Positions 1 through 7,484 of a DNA stretch of 9,438 nucleotides are shown here, piece by piece. The notes beneath the pieces were generated by a model, which worked only from the letters and a program-made list of their open reading frames with translations, was not told the DNA's origin and searched no databases. How positions within the stretch are numbered: the stretch's first letter is position 1; each line of letters starts with the position of its first letter. Both the position numbers and the translations under genes were made by a program. Source of the stretch: Sphingobium sp. Its GTDB lineage: Bacteria > Pseudomonadota > Alphaproteobacteria > Sphingomonadales > Sphingomonadaceae. Location: assembly GCA_020051025.1 (NCBI GenBank), contig JAGVJS010000169.1, positions 1-9,438 on the forward strand, in the 5' to 3' direction.

Positions 1-236
1 AGCAGGGCGCGACCAGCGCTCTGCATGCCGCTGCGGACAGTGCAGGCGGCCTCAAAAAGGGTGCTGCAAACGCCCTTCATGCCGCCAGCGATGTCGCCGC
101 CGATGCGCGCGACAGCGTGGCCTCTGCCGACCTGCCGGCCAAGGCATCGAAGCTGGCCGATGATGTGACCGCGCTGGTCGCAGCGAAGGTCGATGCGCTC
201 AGCGACGCGATCAAGGCGCGATTGCCGAAAAACTAA
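1..236 (+). CDS. 3' end of an alanine-rich helical protein, unrecognised
   Basis: An open frame enters from the left edge (codon phase starts at base 3) and stops at TAA 234-236, giving the last 77 residues of a longer protein. I do not recognise the family. The visible part is very rich in Ala, Asp and Lys, has no Cys or Trp, and looks like continuous amphipathic helix. It has an imperfect repeat in which a SALHAAAD unit is followed about 20 residues later by NALHAASD. Such composition occurs in phasin-like, LEA-like and apolipoprotein-like stress proteins, but the fragment cannot separate these. It ends in the basic sequence KARLPKN. The next gene on the same strand starts 105 bases later, behind a strong hairpin. 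The codon choice (GCC/GCG, CTG, AAG) matches the neighbouring genes, so I take it as real coding sequence. The function is unknown. Confidence 0.7.
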   Translation, partial: QGATSALHAAADSAGGLKKGAANALHAASDVAADARDSVASADLPAKASKLADDVTALVAAKVDALSDAIKARLPKN

Positions 237-274
237 TCGCGATTGCGGGATATGCAATCGACGCTTACCCCGGC

Positions 275-329
275 TCTCCTTGGCTGATGCCGACGACGAT
301 GCTAAGGCGTCGCCATCAGCCAAAGGAGA
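275..329 (+). promoter_or_regulatory. Long hairpin enclosing the ribosome binding site of the DUF4170 gene
   Basis: Bases 275-289 pair with 314-329 through 15 base pairs with one bulged A (324). After a C/C mismatch, 291-295 (CGACG) pair with 308-312 (CGTCG), leaving a 12-nt loop at 296-307. The right arm contains AAAGGAG (322-328), the only good Shine-Dalgarno sequence for the start codon at 342, and it is paired with CTCCTT on the left. No U-run follows the stem, so it does not look like a normal intrinsic terminator for the upstream gene. The pairing is seen in the sequence. Translational control, for example thermometer-like melting or binding of a ligand or small RNA, is inference. Confidence 0.6.
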
Positions 330-341
330 ATATAAAACGCC

Positions 342-563
342 ATGAGCAAAATGCATCTGGTGATGGGCGGCCGCGTAACCAACCCGCAGACGCTGGAATT
401 TCAGGACCTCAGCAAGGTCGATCTGGTCGGCGTGTTCCCCGACTATGCCTCGGCTGAAAAGGCCTGGCGCAGTGCAGCCCAGCGCACGGTCGACGATGCT
501 GAAATGCGCTATGTGATCGTGCATCTGCACCGTCTGCTGGAACCCGAACTGCCGGGCGCGTAA
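342..563 (+). CDS. DUF4170 domain-containing protein
   Basis: This 73-residue protein matches, from memory, the DUF4170 family of small alphaproteobacterial proteins. Its features are an N-terminal MSKMHLVMGGRV strand, a middle segment DLVGVFPDYASAEKAW, then TVDDAEMRYVIVHLHRLL at the C-terminus. It covers the full family length and has no signal peptide or membrane segment, so it should be cytoplasmic. The biochemical role of the family is not known to me. The start at 342 fits the usual MSK start. An in-frame ATG at 351 is possible but would remove conserved residues. The Shine-Dalgarno AGGAG ends 13 nt before the ATG, which is rather far, and it is buried in the hairpin at 275-329. The gene converges with the rhomboid gene, and the 128 bases between them hold a 16-bp palindrome and a REP-like repeat. 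Confidence 0.85.
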   Translation: MSKMHLVMGGRVTNPQTLEFQDLSKVDLVGVFPDYASAEKAWRSAAQRTVDDAEMRYVIVHLHRLLEPELPGA

Positions 564-576
564 GGGAATTCCCTTA
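561..576. repeat. Perfect 16-bp palindrome overlapping a stop codon
   Basis: TAAGGGAATTCCCTTA is an uninterrupted palindrome whose first three bases are the TAA stop of the DUF4170 gene. It could form a DNA dyad site or a weak RNA stem. No U-run follows, so a terminator role is doubtful. Confidence 0.5.
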
Positions 577-580
577 TCTC

Positions 581-654
581 CCATTCGTGTCGGGCGAAGT
601 CGGGACATGGTAGCGCGGCGTTTCGCGCTTCTCGACTTCGCTCGAAGCGAACGG
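581..654. repeat. REP-like palindrome, copy 1 (between convergent genes)
   Basis: The element starts CCATTCGTGTCGGGCGAAGT and ends CGAAGCGAACGG. Its left half (581-610) differs from the left half of the carA copy at only four positions. Its right half (628-654) is identical over 27 bases to the right half of that copy (6705-6731). The middle is unrelated. Each half can fold on itself, with G·U-type pairs in the left half. It lies between the 3' ends of the DUF4170 and rhomboid genes, a typical place for REP-like elements. Confidence 0.8.
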
Positions 655-691
655 AATTTTTCCTGATAAATATTCTCAGCCCGGACGGACT

Positions 692-1351
692 TTACTGCAC
701 AGCCCGGGGTTTCTTACGAAATCGCCAGCGCAGCAAGGGCCGGGTCAGCGCCAGCCCCACGATGAAGCCGCCAATATGCGCGGCAATGGCGATCTGCCCC
801 AGTTCGCTCATGCCAGCCCCGCTGGCAATTCCGATCATCAGCTGCACCGCGACCCATCCGGCCGCCAGCCACAACAGCCGCACCAGATTGGCCGACAAAG
901 GCCCGATCGCGCGCACCTGCTGCTGGCTGTAGAGCAAAGCATAGGGCGCGATGATCGCGGAAATGGCGCCGCTTGCGCCAACCATCGGGTTGGTCGAGCC
1001 GGGATCGATCGCCCATTGCGCCAGACAGGCGCCATAGGCCCCGACGATATAGAGGGCCAGCGTCCCGCCCCAGCCCAGCACATGTTCCACCTGCCGCCCA
1101 CAGAACAGCAGCATCAACAGGTTAAAGCCGATATGCAGCCAGCCAGCATGGATGAAGGTGCAACTGAGCGGTGTCAGCCAGGCCGGCACGGCGGCCATGC
1201 CGGCCAGCAGCGCCGGATCACCCAGCCGCGCCGGAATGAAGCCGCCGATGATGGCGGCATTATCCACCTGCCCCGTCAGGAAGAGCAGCAGGAAAGCGGC
1301 GAAGGTGATCGCCGCAATCCCATTGGTCAAGCGTCCGGCCGGCAGTTTCAC
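692..1351 (-). CDS. Rhomboid family intramembrane serine protease
   Basis: Rhomboids cleave transmembrane segments of other proteins within the membrane. This 219-residue protein shows the family hallmarks. HxxxN is at His73-Asn77 (HIGFN), preceded by the FIHAGWLH stretch. The catalytic serine is in GASG (Ser127), and the catalytic histidine is in AHIGGFIVG (His192). About six hydrophobic segments can be traced, near residues 12-26, 68-85, 96-114, 125-141, 156-176 and 186-204. The C-terminus is basic (RWRFRKKPR). The best start is GTG at 1351, 2 nt after the greA stop, with no clear Shine-Dalgarno sequence, so translation may be coupled to greA. Substrates cannot be inferred. The minus-strand gene run appears to end here, and I see no convincing terminator between 655 and 691. 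Confidence 0.9.
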   Translation of the reverse strand: MKLPAGRLTNGIAAITFAAFLLLFLTGQVDNAAIIGGFIPARLGDPALLAGMAAVPAWLTPLSCTFIHAGWLHIGFNLLMLLFCGRQVEHVLGWGGTLALYIVGAYGACLAQWAIDPGSTNPMVGASGAISAIIAPYALLYSQQQVRAIGPLSANLVRLLWLAAGWVAVQLMIGIASGAGMSELGQIAIAAHIGGFIVGLALTRPLLRWRFRKKPRAVQ

Positions 1352-1353
1352 GG

Positions 1354-1830
1354 TCAGATGAAGGCGATCTTGTCGACCAGGTAGAATTTGTCGCCCGCAG
1401 GGACCGACACTTCGACTTCCTCACCGACCTGACGGCCGATCAGCGCATGGCCCAGCGGGCTGTTATACGAGATCATGCCTGCCTTCGCATCGGCTTCGGC
1501 CTGACCGACAATCTGGTACTTCACCGGCTTGTCGTCTTCGTCCAGCAGCGTCACGGTCGCGCCAAAAATGATCTTGTCGCCCGACAGGGTGGTCGGATCG
1601 ATCACCTGCGCGCGCGACAATTTGTCTTCCAGATCGTTGATCGTCGCCTCAACCTGGCCCTGACGTTCCTTGGCCGCGTGATATTCGGCGTTTTCCGACA
1701 AATCGCCATGCGCGCGCGCTTCTTCGATGGCGTCCACGATCAAAGGCCGCTCGGCCTTCAGTTCGCGGAGCTGCGCATTGAGCTTGTCATAGCCCATTTG
1801 CAGCATCGGCATCTTCTCGACGGTCGCCAT
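1354..1830 (-). CDS. greA: Transcription elongation factor GreA
   Basis: GreA enters the secondary channel of RNA polymerase and stimulates cleavage of backtracked transcripts. The 158-residue length is the family norm. The N-terminal coiled-coil hairpin (about residues 8-75) carries the conserved tip [19 protein letters not shown]. Acidic residues Asp43 and Glu46 there correspond to those that position the second Mg2+ in the polymerase active site. The C-terminal FKBP-like domain (about 80-158) contains the usual [21 protein letters not shown] segment. The ATG at 1830 is preceded by GAAGG at 1841-1845 with a 10-nt gap. It lies 81 bases downstream of carB on the same strand, separated by a hairpin, and is followed 2 nt later by the rhomboid gene. 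No key residue is missing. GreB is unlikely, given the strong match to GreA. Confidence 0.97.
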   Translation of the reverse strand: MATVEKMPMLQMGYDKLNAQLRELKAERPLIVDAIEEARAHGDLSENAEYHAAKERQGQVEATINDLEDKLSRAQVIDPTTLSGDKIIFGATVTLLDEDDKPVKYQIVGQAEADAKAGMISYNSPLGHALIGRQVGEEVEVSVPAGDKFYLVDKIAFI

Positions 1831-1861
1831 TCCCTTAAATCCTTCGTCAAAACTTCCCTCT

Positions 1862-1885
1862 GGCGGCCCTTTCTTCAGGGCCGCC
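1862..1885 (-). terminator. 9-bp perfect hairpin between carB and greA, possible weak terminator
   Basis: GGCGGCCCT (1862-1870) and AGGGCCGCC (1877-1885) pair perfectly around a 6-nt loop, directly downstream of carB in its transcription direction. On the minus strand the stem is followed by AGAGGGAAGTTTTG, so the T-tract is displaced and only four long. It may be a partial terminator or an mRNA-stabilising stem that sets the greA/carB ratio. The stem is certain, but termination is inference. Confidence 0.45.
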
Positions 1886-1911
1886 CCGCAGCATCATTCC
1901 TGTGCAGGGGA

Positions 1912-4900
1912 TCAAGCGTGCGACAGAGGATAATAGGACTGGAGCGAGCGCACTTCAAGGGCATGGCCCCGCAAAGCCTCGATCGCGTCCGCCGCGGCGA
2001 CGCTGGCGGCCGCCGTGGTGAAGCTCGCCACCTTCTGCCGCAGCGCGCTGGTGCGGATCGCCTTGCTGTCTTTCAGCGACTGCCAGCCCTCTGTCGTGTT
2101 GAAGATCAGCTGCACGTCGCCGTCGGTGATCCGGTCCACGATATGCGGACGGCCTTCGGCGACCTTGTTCACCTTCTCCACCGCAATGCCATGTTCGGCC
2201 AGATAGTCGGCCGTGCCGCCGGTCGCGATCAGCTTGAAGCCCATCCCTGCCAGCTTGCGCGCGGCGGGCAGGATCACCGGCTTGTCGCTGTCCTTGAGCG
2301 AGATGAACACCGTACCGCTGGTCGGCAGGACGGTGCCCGCGCCGATCTGCGCCTTGGCGAAAGCGATCGCAAAATTGCTGTCGATGCCCATCACTTCGCC
2401 GGTGCTCTTCATTTCCGGTGACAGGACCGGATCGACGCCGGGGAAGCGATTGAACGGGAAGACCGCTTCCTTCACCGCCACATGGTCGATCGCATTGCGG
2501 TCGATCCTGGGCAGATCCTTGATCTTCTCGCCCGCCATCACGCGACTGGCGATCTTCGCAATCGGCGTGCCGATCGCCTTGGCGACGAAGGGCACCGTGC
2601 GGCTGGCGCGCGGATTGACCTCGATCAGGTAAACGGTGCCGTCCTTGACCGCGAACTGGATGTTCATCAGACCGCGCACCGACAGCGCACGGGCCAGCAC
2701 ATCGGTCTGCCGCTCGATTTCCGCGATGATGTCGTCCGACAGGCTGTAGGGCGGCAGCGAGCAGGCGGAATCGCCCGAATGGACGCCCGCTTCCTCAATA
2801 TGCTGCAACACGCCGGCTACGACCACATCGTCGCCATCGCACAGCGCATCGACGTCCACCTCGATCGCGTCGCGCAGATATTGATCGATCAGCACCGGGG
2901 ATTCACCCGACACCTGCACGGCAGTGGTGATATATTCCTCCAGCTGCGCCTGACCGTCCACGATTTCCATGGCGCGACCGCCAAGGACGTAGGACGGCCG
3001 CATCAGCACCGGATAGCCGATGCGGTTGGCGACTGCGATCGCCTCTTCCCGGCTGCGCGCGATGCCGTTGGCCGGCTGCTTCAGCTTCAGCTTGTCGATC
3101 AGCGCGGCGAAACGCTCGCGATCTTCGGCCAGATCGATCGCGTCCGGGCTGGTGCCCAGGATCGGGATGCCTGCATCCTCCAGCGCCTGCGCCAGCTTGA
3201 GCGGCGTCTGCCCGCCAAACTGCACCAGCACACCCGCCAGCGTCCCCTGCGACATTTCGACGGCCAGGATTTCCAGCACGTCTTCGGCCGTCAGCGGCTC
3301 GAAATAGAGGCGGTCGGACGTGTCATAGTCGGTCGACACGGTTTCCGGGTTGCAGTTGACCATGATCGTCTCATAGCCGACCTCGCTCAGCGCGAAGCAG
3401 GCATGGACGCAGCAATAGTCGAACTCGATGCCCTGCCCGATGCGGTTGGGACCACCGCCAAGGATGACGACCTTCTTACGGTCGCTGGGCTGCGCCTCAT
3501 TCTCCGCCTCGCCGAACAAAGGCGCTTCATAGGTTGAGTACATATAAGGCGTCTTCGCCTCAAACTCGGCGGCGCAGGTGTCGATGCGCTTGAACACCGG
3601 GCGCACGCCCAGCTTGTGACGCAGCTTGCGCACCTCGTCCTCGGTCACGCCGCCGGTCATCGCCTTGACCGCTTCGTGGATCAGGCCCGACCCGCGCGCG
3701 ATGCCCCGCTCCATGCCGCGCAGATTGGCGGACTTGAGCGCCAGATAGGCGAGCCGCTTGTCGGAAAAGCCCATGGATTTCAGGCGACGCATCCCGTCCG
3801 CATCCTGCGGCAGGCCGTTCGCCAGAACCTCGCCTTCCGCGTCGACGATTTCCTTGATCCGCTCCAGGAACCAGGGATCGAACTTCGCGATATTGTGGAT
3901 TTCCTGAACGGAAAGCCCCTCACGCAGCGCCTGCGCGGCGACCAGCAACCGGTCGGGCGTGGCCTGCGCCAGAGCCGCGACGATATCGTCCTTGGGCGCG
4001 CCGACCAGATGATCCACATCGTTGAAGCCGGAAAGCCCCGTTTCCAGACCGCGCAGTGCCTTCTGCATCGATTCATGGATGTTGCGGCCAATCGCCATGA
4101 CTTCGCCGACCGACTTCATCGCCGTGCCCAGCAGCGGCTCTGCGCCCTTGAACTTTTCGAAGGCGAAGCGCGGGATCTTGGTCACGACATAGTCGATGGT
4201 CGGCTCGAACGACGCCGGGGTCGCCCCGGTAATGTCATTCTCGATCTCGTCCAGCGTGTATCCCACCGCCAGCTTCGCCGCGACCTTGGCGATCGGGAAG
4301 CCGGTCGCCTTCGACGCCAGCGCGGAAGAACGCGACACACGCGGGTTCATTTCGATGACGATCAGGCGGCCGTCCTTCGGATTGACCGAGAACTGCACGT
4401 TGGAACCACCTGTTTCCACGCCGATTTCACGCAGCACCGCGATGCTCGCGTTGCGCATGATCTGATATTCCTTGTCGGTCAGCGTCAGCGCCGGCGCGAC
4501 AGTGATGGAGTCGCCGGTATGGACGCCCATCGGATCGACATTTTCGATCGAGCAGATGATGATGCAATTGTCGTTGCGATCCCGCACGACTTCCATCTCA
4601 TATTCTTTCCAGCCGATCAGCGATTCCTCGATCAGCACTTCGGTCGTCGGCGACGCATCAAGCCCGCCGCGCACGATGTTGACGAACTCTTCGCGATTAT
4701 AGGCGATGCCGCCGCCGGTGCCGCCCATGGTGAAGCTGGGGCGGATGATCGAGGGAAGGCCGGTAAATTCCAGCGCCTCCAGCGCCTCTTCCATCGTATG
4801 CGCGATGCGCGAGCGGGCGCTTTCCAGTCCGATCTTGTCCATCGCGTCGCGGAACTTGATGCGGTCCTCCGCCTTGTCGATCGCCTCAGCGTCCGCACCG

Positions 4901-5247
4901 ATCATCTGGACACCGAACTTCTCCAGCGTGCCGTCATTATACAGCGCCAGCGCCGTGTTCAGCGCCGTCTGCCCGCCCATGGTCGGCAGCACCGCGTCCG
5001 GCCGCTCCTTCTCGATGATCTTCGCCACGATTTCGGGCGTGATCGGCTCGACATAGGTGGCGTCGGCAAATTCCGGGTCGGTCATGATCGTGGCCGGGTT
5101 GGAATTGACCAGGATGATGCGATAGCCCTCTTCCTTGAGCGCCTTCACCGCCTGCGTGCCCGAATAATCGAACTCGCACGCCTGGCCGATGATGATCGGA
5201 CCAGCGCCGATGATGAGGATGGAGGAGATGTCAGTGCGTTTGGGCAT
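1912..5247 (-). CDS. carB: Carbamoyl phosphate synthase large subunit
   Basis: CarB makes carbamoyl phosphate from bicarbonate, two ATP and the ammonia channelled from CarA, for arginine and pyrimidine synthesis. The 1111 residues show the known internal duplication. The first half has [17 protein letters not shown] at residues 14-30 and covers the carboxyphosphate ATP-grasp unit (to about 400). The second half restarts with [15 protein letters not shown] at 597 and covers the carbamate kinase-like ATP-grasp unit. ATP-grasp signatures such as [19 protein letters not shown] and [19 protein letters not shown] are intact. The C-terminal MGS-like allosteric domain spans about 977-1111, with IATGG at 1007-1011. 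It is somewhat longer than the E. coli protein (1073), as I expect for alphaproteobacteria. The ATG at 5247 is preceded by AAGAAGG with a 5-nt gap. Its first 17 bases overlap the lipoprotein gene, pointing to coupled translation. Confidence 0.98.
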   Translation of the reverse strand: MPKRTDISSILIIGAGPIIIGQACEFDYSGTQAVKALKEEGYRIILVNSNPATIMTDPEFADATYVEPITPEIVAKIIEKERPDAVLPTMGGQTALNTALALYNDGTLEKFGVQMIGADAEAIDKAEDRIKFRDAMDKIGLESARSRIAHTMEEALEALEFTGLPSIIRPSFTMGGTGGGIAYNREEFVNIVRGGLDASPTTEVLIEESLIGWKEYEMEVVRDRNDNCIIICSIENVDPMGVHTGDSITVAPALTLTDKEYQIMRNASIAVLREIGVETGGSNVQFSVNPKDGRLIVIEMNPRVSRSSALASKATGFPIAKVAAKLAVGYTLDEIENDITGATPASFEPTIDYVVTKIPRFAFEKFKGAEPLLGTAMKSVGEVMAIGRNIHESMQKALRGLETGLSGFNDVDHLVGAPKDDIVAALAQATPDRLLVAAQALREGLSVQEIHNIAKFDPWFLERIKEIVDAEGEVLANGLPQDADGMRRLKSMGFSDKRLAYLALKSANLRGMERGIARGSGLIHEAVKAMTGGVTEDEVRKLRHKLGVRPVFKRIDTCAAEFEAKTPYMYSTYEAPLFGEAENEAQPSDRKKVVILGGGPNRIGQGIEFDYCCVHACFALSEVGYETIMVNCNPETVSTDYDTSDRLYFEPLTAEDVLEILAVEMSQGTLAGVLVQFGGQTPLKLAQALEDAGIPILGTSPDAIDLAEDRERFAALIDKLKLKQPANGIARSREEAIAVANRIGYPVLMRPSYVLGGRAMEIVDGQAQLEEYITTAVQVSGESPVLIDQYLRDAIEVDVDALCDGDDVVVAGVLQHIEEAGVHSGDSACSLPPYSLSDDIIAEIERQTDVLARALSVRGLMNIQFAVKDGTVYLIEVNPRASRTVPFVAKAIGTPIAKIASRVMAGEKIKDLPRIDRNAIDHVAVKEAVFPFNRFPGVDPVLSPEMKSTGEVMGIDSNFAIAFAKAQIGAGTVLPTSGTVFISLKDSDKPVILPAARKLAGMGFKLIATGGTADYLAEHGIAVEKVNKVAEGRPHIVDRITDGDVQLIFNTTEGWQSLKDSKAIRTSALRQKVASFTTAAASVAAADAIEALRGHALEVRSLQSYYPLSHA

Positions 5248-5701
5248 GGTTGCCTTCTTTACAAGAACCGGAAAGGCGACTGGTCATATCGACGCCTTCA
5301 AAATCGGAGATCATGGTTGCGACTGTTCTGATCCCATCTGGATCACGGGATTCGACGCTGGCGAAAATCACCTGACGATGATCGATATTTGTGATGAAAA
5401 GGCGGTAATCACCGCTTCCGCCTGATCGATATTCGCCCTTCACGTTCGAAGACGATCCCAGATGCCCTCGCCATTCGGTGAGCGAGCCAGTCAATTGGCC
5501 GCCCGCTCCAAGCTCCAACTGAGCATCGATAGCGGGACCGCCCTTTCCAGCCGATGATGCATCACCGGGCTTAGGCAGCAAGGTGGAAACATACTGCTCG
5601 CCCTTGAACTTGCAGGACAGAATTTCACTGCTTGAGCCAGTCGAGCAACCGCCCAACGCCACCATCGGAAGCAAAATGAGCGGTCCAGCCTGATGCGCCA
5701 T
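5231..5701 (-). CDS. Small predicted lipoprotein of unknown function
   Basis: This 156-residue protein is not one I recognise. It begins with a short hydrophobic signal ([18 protein letters not shown]) followed by Cys19. The LGGC sequence fits a lipobox, so I infer signal peptidase II cleavage and lipid attachment. A Ser/Gly-rich spacer follows, then a domain with alternating polar and hydrophobic residues that looks rich in beta-strand. Cys30 and Cys147, near the two ends of that domain, could form a disulfide. The ATG at 5701 overlaps the stop of the rraB-like gene as TGATG, which decides this start over an in-frame ATG at 5731. The 3' end overlaps carB by 17 bases. Parts of the gene are clearly less GC-rich than its neighbours (roughly half GC near 5281-5340), suggesting relaxed or different codon use. 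Placement inside the car operon gives no obvious function. Confidence 0.75.
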   Translation of the reverse strand: MAHQAGPLILLPMVALGGCSTGSSSEILSCKFKGEQYVSTLLPKPGDASSAGKGGPAIDAQLELGAGGQLTGSLTEWRGHLGSSSNVKGEYRSGGSGDYRLFITNIDHRQVIFASVESRDPDGIRTVATMISDFEGVDMTSRLSGSCKEGNHAQTH

Positions 5702-6069
5702 CAATGCACGCCCCCCGCCTGCGCCTCGCAACCCCAGCCGTCATATTCGACGCCGCAGAGGATTTCGATCTGGAGGCACTTTTTGGTCAGCGCGCGGATC
5801 GAGGCTTCATCGACCGGCTGCACGCATTCCAGGAACAGGAACAGGTCGCCCTCCTCATCTTCTTCCCGGTCCAGTTCGACAAAGCCGAACTGGCTGGCGA
5901 TGATCAGAACGCGCTCGAAATCCTGCTCGCTGCCCCGGAAGCTGACATCCACGGGCCGCGCGATGCGCGCGACGTCGCCATTGCGCTTGAGGTTGGCGAG
6001 AACCTCGCGGTCCGCCTCCCACTCGGCGGCCAGACGCGCTTCGTCAACGGGGGGCAGGTTCTGGCTCAC
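5701..6069 (-). CDS. rraB: RraB-like ribonuclease E inhibitor family protein
   Basis: In E. coli, RraB binds RNase E and modulates RNA decay. I assign this family from the C-terminal signature VEYDGWG (residues 107-113), which the E. coli protein also has. A central LIIASQFGFVEL segment, resembling the helix-GY/GF stretch of RraB, and an acidic patch DREEDEEGD (67-75) also fit. The length is 122 residues against about 138 in E. coli; the long acidic C-terminal tail of that protein is absent. The start is GTG at 6069, overlapping the carA stop as GTGA. A longer frame reaching back to 6198 merely reads antiphase through carA. The stop overlaps the ATG of the lipoprotein gene by one base. No membrane segment is seen, so it should be cytoplasmic. 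The family call is fairly sure, but conserved RNase E inhibition in this organism is inference. Confidence 0.8.
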   Translation of the reverse strand: MSQNLPPVDEARLAAEWEADREVLANLKRNGDVARIARPVDVSFRGSEQDFERVLIIASQFGFVELDREEDEEGDLFLFLECVQPVDEASIRALTKKCLQIEILCGVEYDGWGCEAQAGGVH

Positions 6070-7331
6070 GCCGCGACCGCGCCCTTGAGGCCGTCCACGA
6101 ACTTGCGGAACAGATAGAAGCTGTCCTGCGGCCCCGGCGACGCTTCGGGGTGGTACTGCACCGAAAAGGCGTTCTTGTCGGTCAGTTCGATGCCGCAATT
6201 GCTGCCGTCGAACAGCGAAATATGGGTCGATCGCGCATTGGCGGGCAGCGTGTCGACATCGACCGCAAAGCCATGGTTCATCGACGTGATCTCGACCAGA
6301 CCGTCCAACAGCCGCTTGACCGGATGGTTCGCGCCGCGATGGCCCTGGTGCATCTTGATAGTCTTCGCGCCCACGGCGAGGCCCAGCAGCTGATGGCCAA
6401 GGCAGATGCCGAAGATCGGCACATTGTCGGTCAGCAGCGCCGCGATGACGGGCACGGCATAGGCGCCGGTCGCGGCCGGATCGCCCGGACCGTTGGACAG
6501 GAACACGCCGTCCGGCTTCTGCTCCATCACCTGTTCATAGGTGGCGGTGGCGGGCAGCACGGTCACGCGCGCGCCGGCCTGCACCAGATTGCGGAAGATA
6601 TTATTCTTCGCGCCATAATCTATCGCGACGACATGGGGGCGTGAGGAAGTTCCGTTCGTGTCGAGCGAAGTCGAGACACGGCTGGCACCCTCATCCGAAA
6701 CAGGCTTCTCGACTTCGCTCGAAGCGAACGGCATGTCGGCCTCATTCAGGCCATAGCCATGGCCCAGCTTCCACGCGCCGTCCTTCCACAGGCGGGTTTC
6801 CGTGCCTGTGACTTCGATGGCGAGGTCCATGCCCTCCAGCCCCGGCCACGAAGCAGCCTTGGCGGCCAGCGCGGCGATATCGAACTTGCCCTCGGGATCA
6901 TGGGCGATCACGACATTGGGCGCGCCCTTGATACGGATCAGGCGGGTCAGCGCGCGGGTATCGACCCCGGCGAGGCCAATGCGGCCATTGTCCCGCATCC
7001 ACTGGTCGAACGGTTCGACATTGCGGAAATTGCTGGGCGCGGTCACATCCTGCCGCACGATGCAACCCAGCGCGTGGGGCAACGTCGCCTCCACATCGTC
7101 CAGATTGGTGCCGACATTGCCGATGTGGGGGAAGGTGAAGTTGATGATCTGCCCGGCGTAGGACGGATCGGTCATGATCTCCTGATAGCCGGTGATGGAC
7201 GTGTTGAAGCAAAGTTCACCCACCGCATCGCCCGCCGCGCCAAAGCCGCGGCCGAACACCGCGCTGCCATCGGCAAAAACCACGACCCCTGTTGCTCCTT
7301 TAGGCACGGTAAGGGTTTTGGCGTCTGCCAT
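6066..7331 (-). CDS. carA: Carbamoyl phosphate synthase small subunit, with repeat-encoded linker
   Basis: CarA hydrolyses glutamine and passes ammonia to CarB. The N-terminal small-chain domain (about residues 10-150) has the expected GELCFNTSITGYQEIMTDPS stretch. The C-terminal class I glutamine amidotransferase domain (about 233-415) has the nucleophile Cys310 in GICLGHQ and the His394/Glu396 pair in QYHPEASPGP. The Cys-to-His spacing of 84 residues equals that of E. coli CarA (Cys269, His353). The protein is 421 residues against 382 in E. coli. Much of the excess is residues 201-227, between the domains, encoded by a REP-like palindrome (6652-6731) in an open frame. The ATG at 7331 has AAAGGA at 7341-7346 with a 9-nt gap. 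The TGA stop overlaps the GTG of the rraB-like gene. All catalytic residues are present, so the enzyme is probably active despite the insertion. Confidence 0.97.
   Translation of the reverse strand: MADAKTLTVPKGATGVVVFADGSAVFGRGFGAAGDAVGELCFNTSITGYQEIMTDPSYAGQIINFTFPHIGNVGTNLDDVEATLPHALGCIVRQDVTAPSNFRNVEPFDQWMRDNGRIGLAGVDTRALTRLIRIKGAPNVVIAHDPEGKFDIAALAAKAASWPGLEGMDLAIEVTGTETRLWKDGAWKLGHGYGLNEADMPFASSEVEKPVSDEGASRVSTSLDTNGTSSRPHVVAIDYGAKNNIFRNLVQAGARVTVLPATATYEQVMEQKPDGVFLSNGPGDPAATGAYAVPVIAALLTDNVPIFGICLGHQLLGLAVGAKTIKMHQGHRGANHPVKRLLDGLVEITSMNHGFAVDVDTLPANARSTHISLFDGSNCGIELTDKNAFSVQYHPEASPGPQDSFYLFRKFVDGLKGAVAA
6652..6731. repeat. REP-like palindrome, copy 2, in frame inside carA
   Basis: The left half begins CCGTTCGTGTCGAGCGAAGT (6652-6681) and the right half CTTCTCGACTTCGC...GAACGG spans 6705-6731, with about 23 unrelated bases between. 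Its ends match the intergenic copies. Read on the minus strand it encodes PFASSEVEK, a variable middle and SRVSTSLDTNG (residues 201-227 of CarA) without a stop. The net insertion must be a multiple of three, since both CarA domains are in one frame. Confidence 0.9.
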
Positions 7332-7484
7332 GGTCTGCGGTCCTTTATGCTTTTGCGGGAACCCGTCTGGTGCGGGTTAAACGGCCGGTCACCTATGCCC
7401 GCATGGCGTTCAGGTCAACGTCTGTTAAAAATCTCTTTTGCCGCTATATCTGCTCCTTTCCGAAAGAGACAGGATTCTATCGCC
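7332..7484. promoter_or_regulatory. Divergent intergenic region between carA and yqeY
   Basis: These 153 bases must hold the promoters of both the car operon (minus) and the yqeY-dnaG side (plus). For carA I see TTGACC (minus strand, 7413-7418) with CATAGG (7392-7397, 15-nt gap) or TAGGTG (7390-7395, 17-nt gap). Neither -10 is good. In the carA leader AACCCG/CGGGTT (7360-7365 and 7373-7378) forms a 6-bp stem around 7 nt. For yqeY, CTGTTA and TATATC about 17 nt apart (near 7421-7449) are a weak candidate, and the Shine-Dalgarno AGGA is at 7471-7474. All promoter assignments are tentative. Confidence 0.35.

Noticed and set aside
1447..3537. Long plus-strand frames opposite greA and carB (1447-2421, 2482-3537)
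   Set aside because: They have Arg/His/Gln-rich shadow composition and cross well-supported genes on the minus strand.
3616..5331. 571-codon open frame on the plus strand opposite carB
   Set aside because: It is rich in Arg, His and Asp with no domain pattern, as expected for the antisense of a GC-rich gene. carB on the other strand is certain.
5702..5731. Earlier ATG for the lipoprotein gene at 5731
   Set aside because: It would put MRGAGGGRAL before the signal sequence and lengthen the overlap with rraB. The TGATG start at 5701 gives a normal lipoprotein signal.
6070..6198. N-terminal extension of the rraB-like gene to an ATG at 6198
   Set aside because: The extra 43 residues overlap the conserved carA glutaminase domain in another frame and lack family similarity. 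The GTG overlapping the carA stop fits better.
6759..7484. Extension of the yqeY frame upstream through antisense carA
   Set aside because: The frame happens to be open, but family length and the Shine-Dalgarno sequence place the start at 7485.
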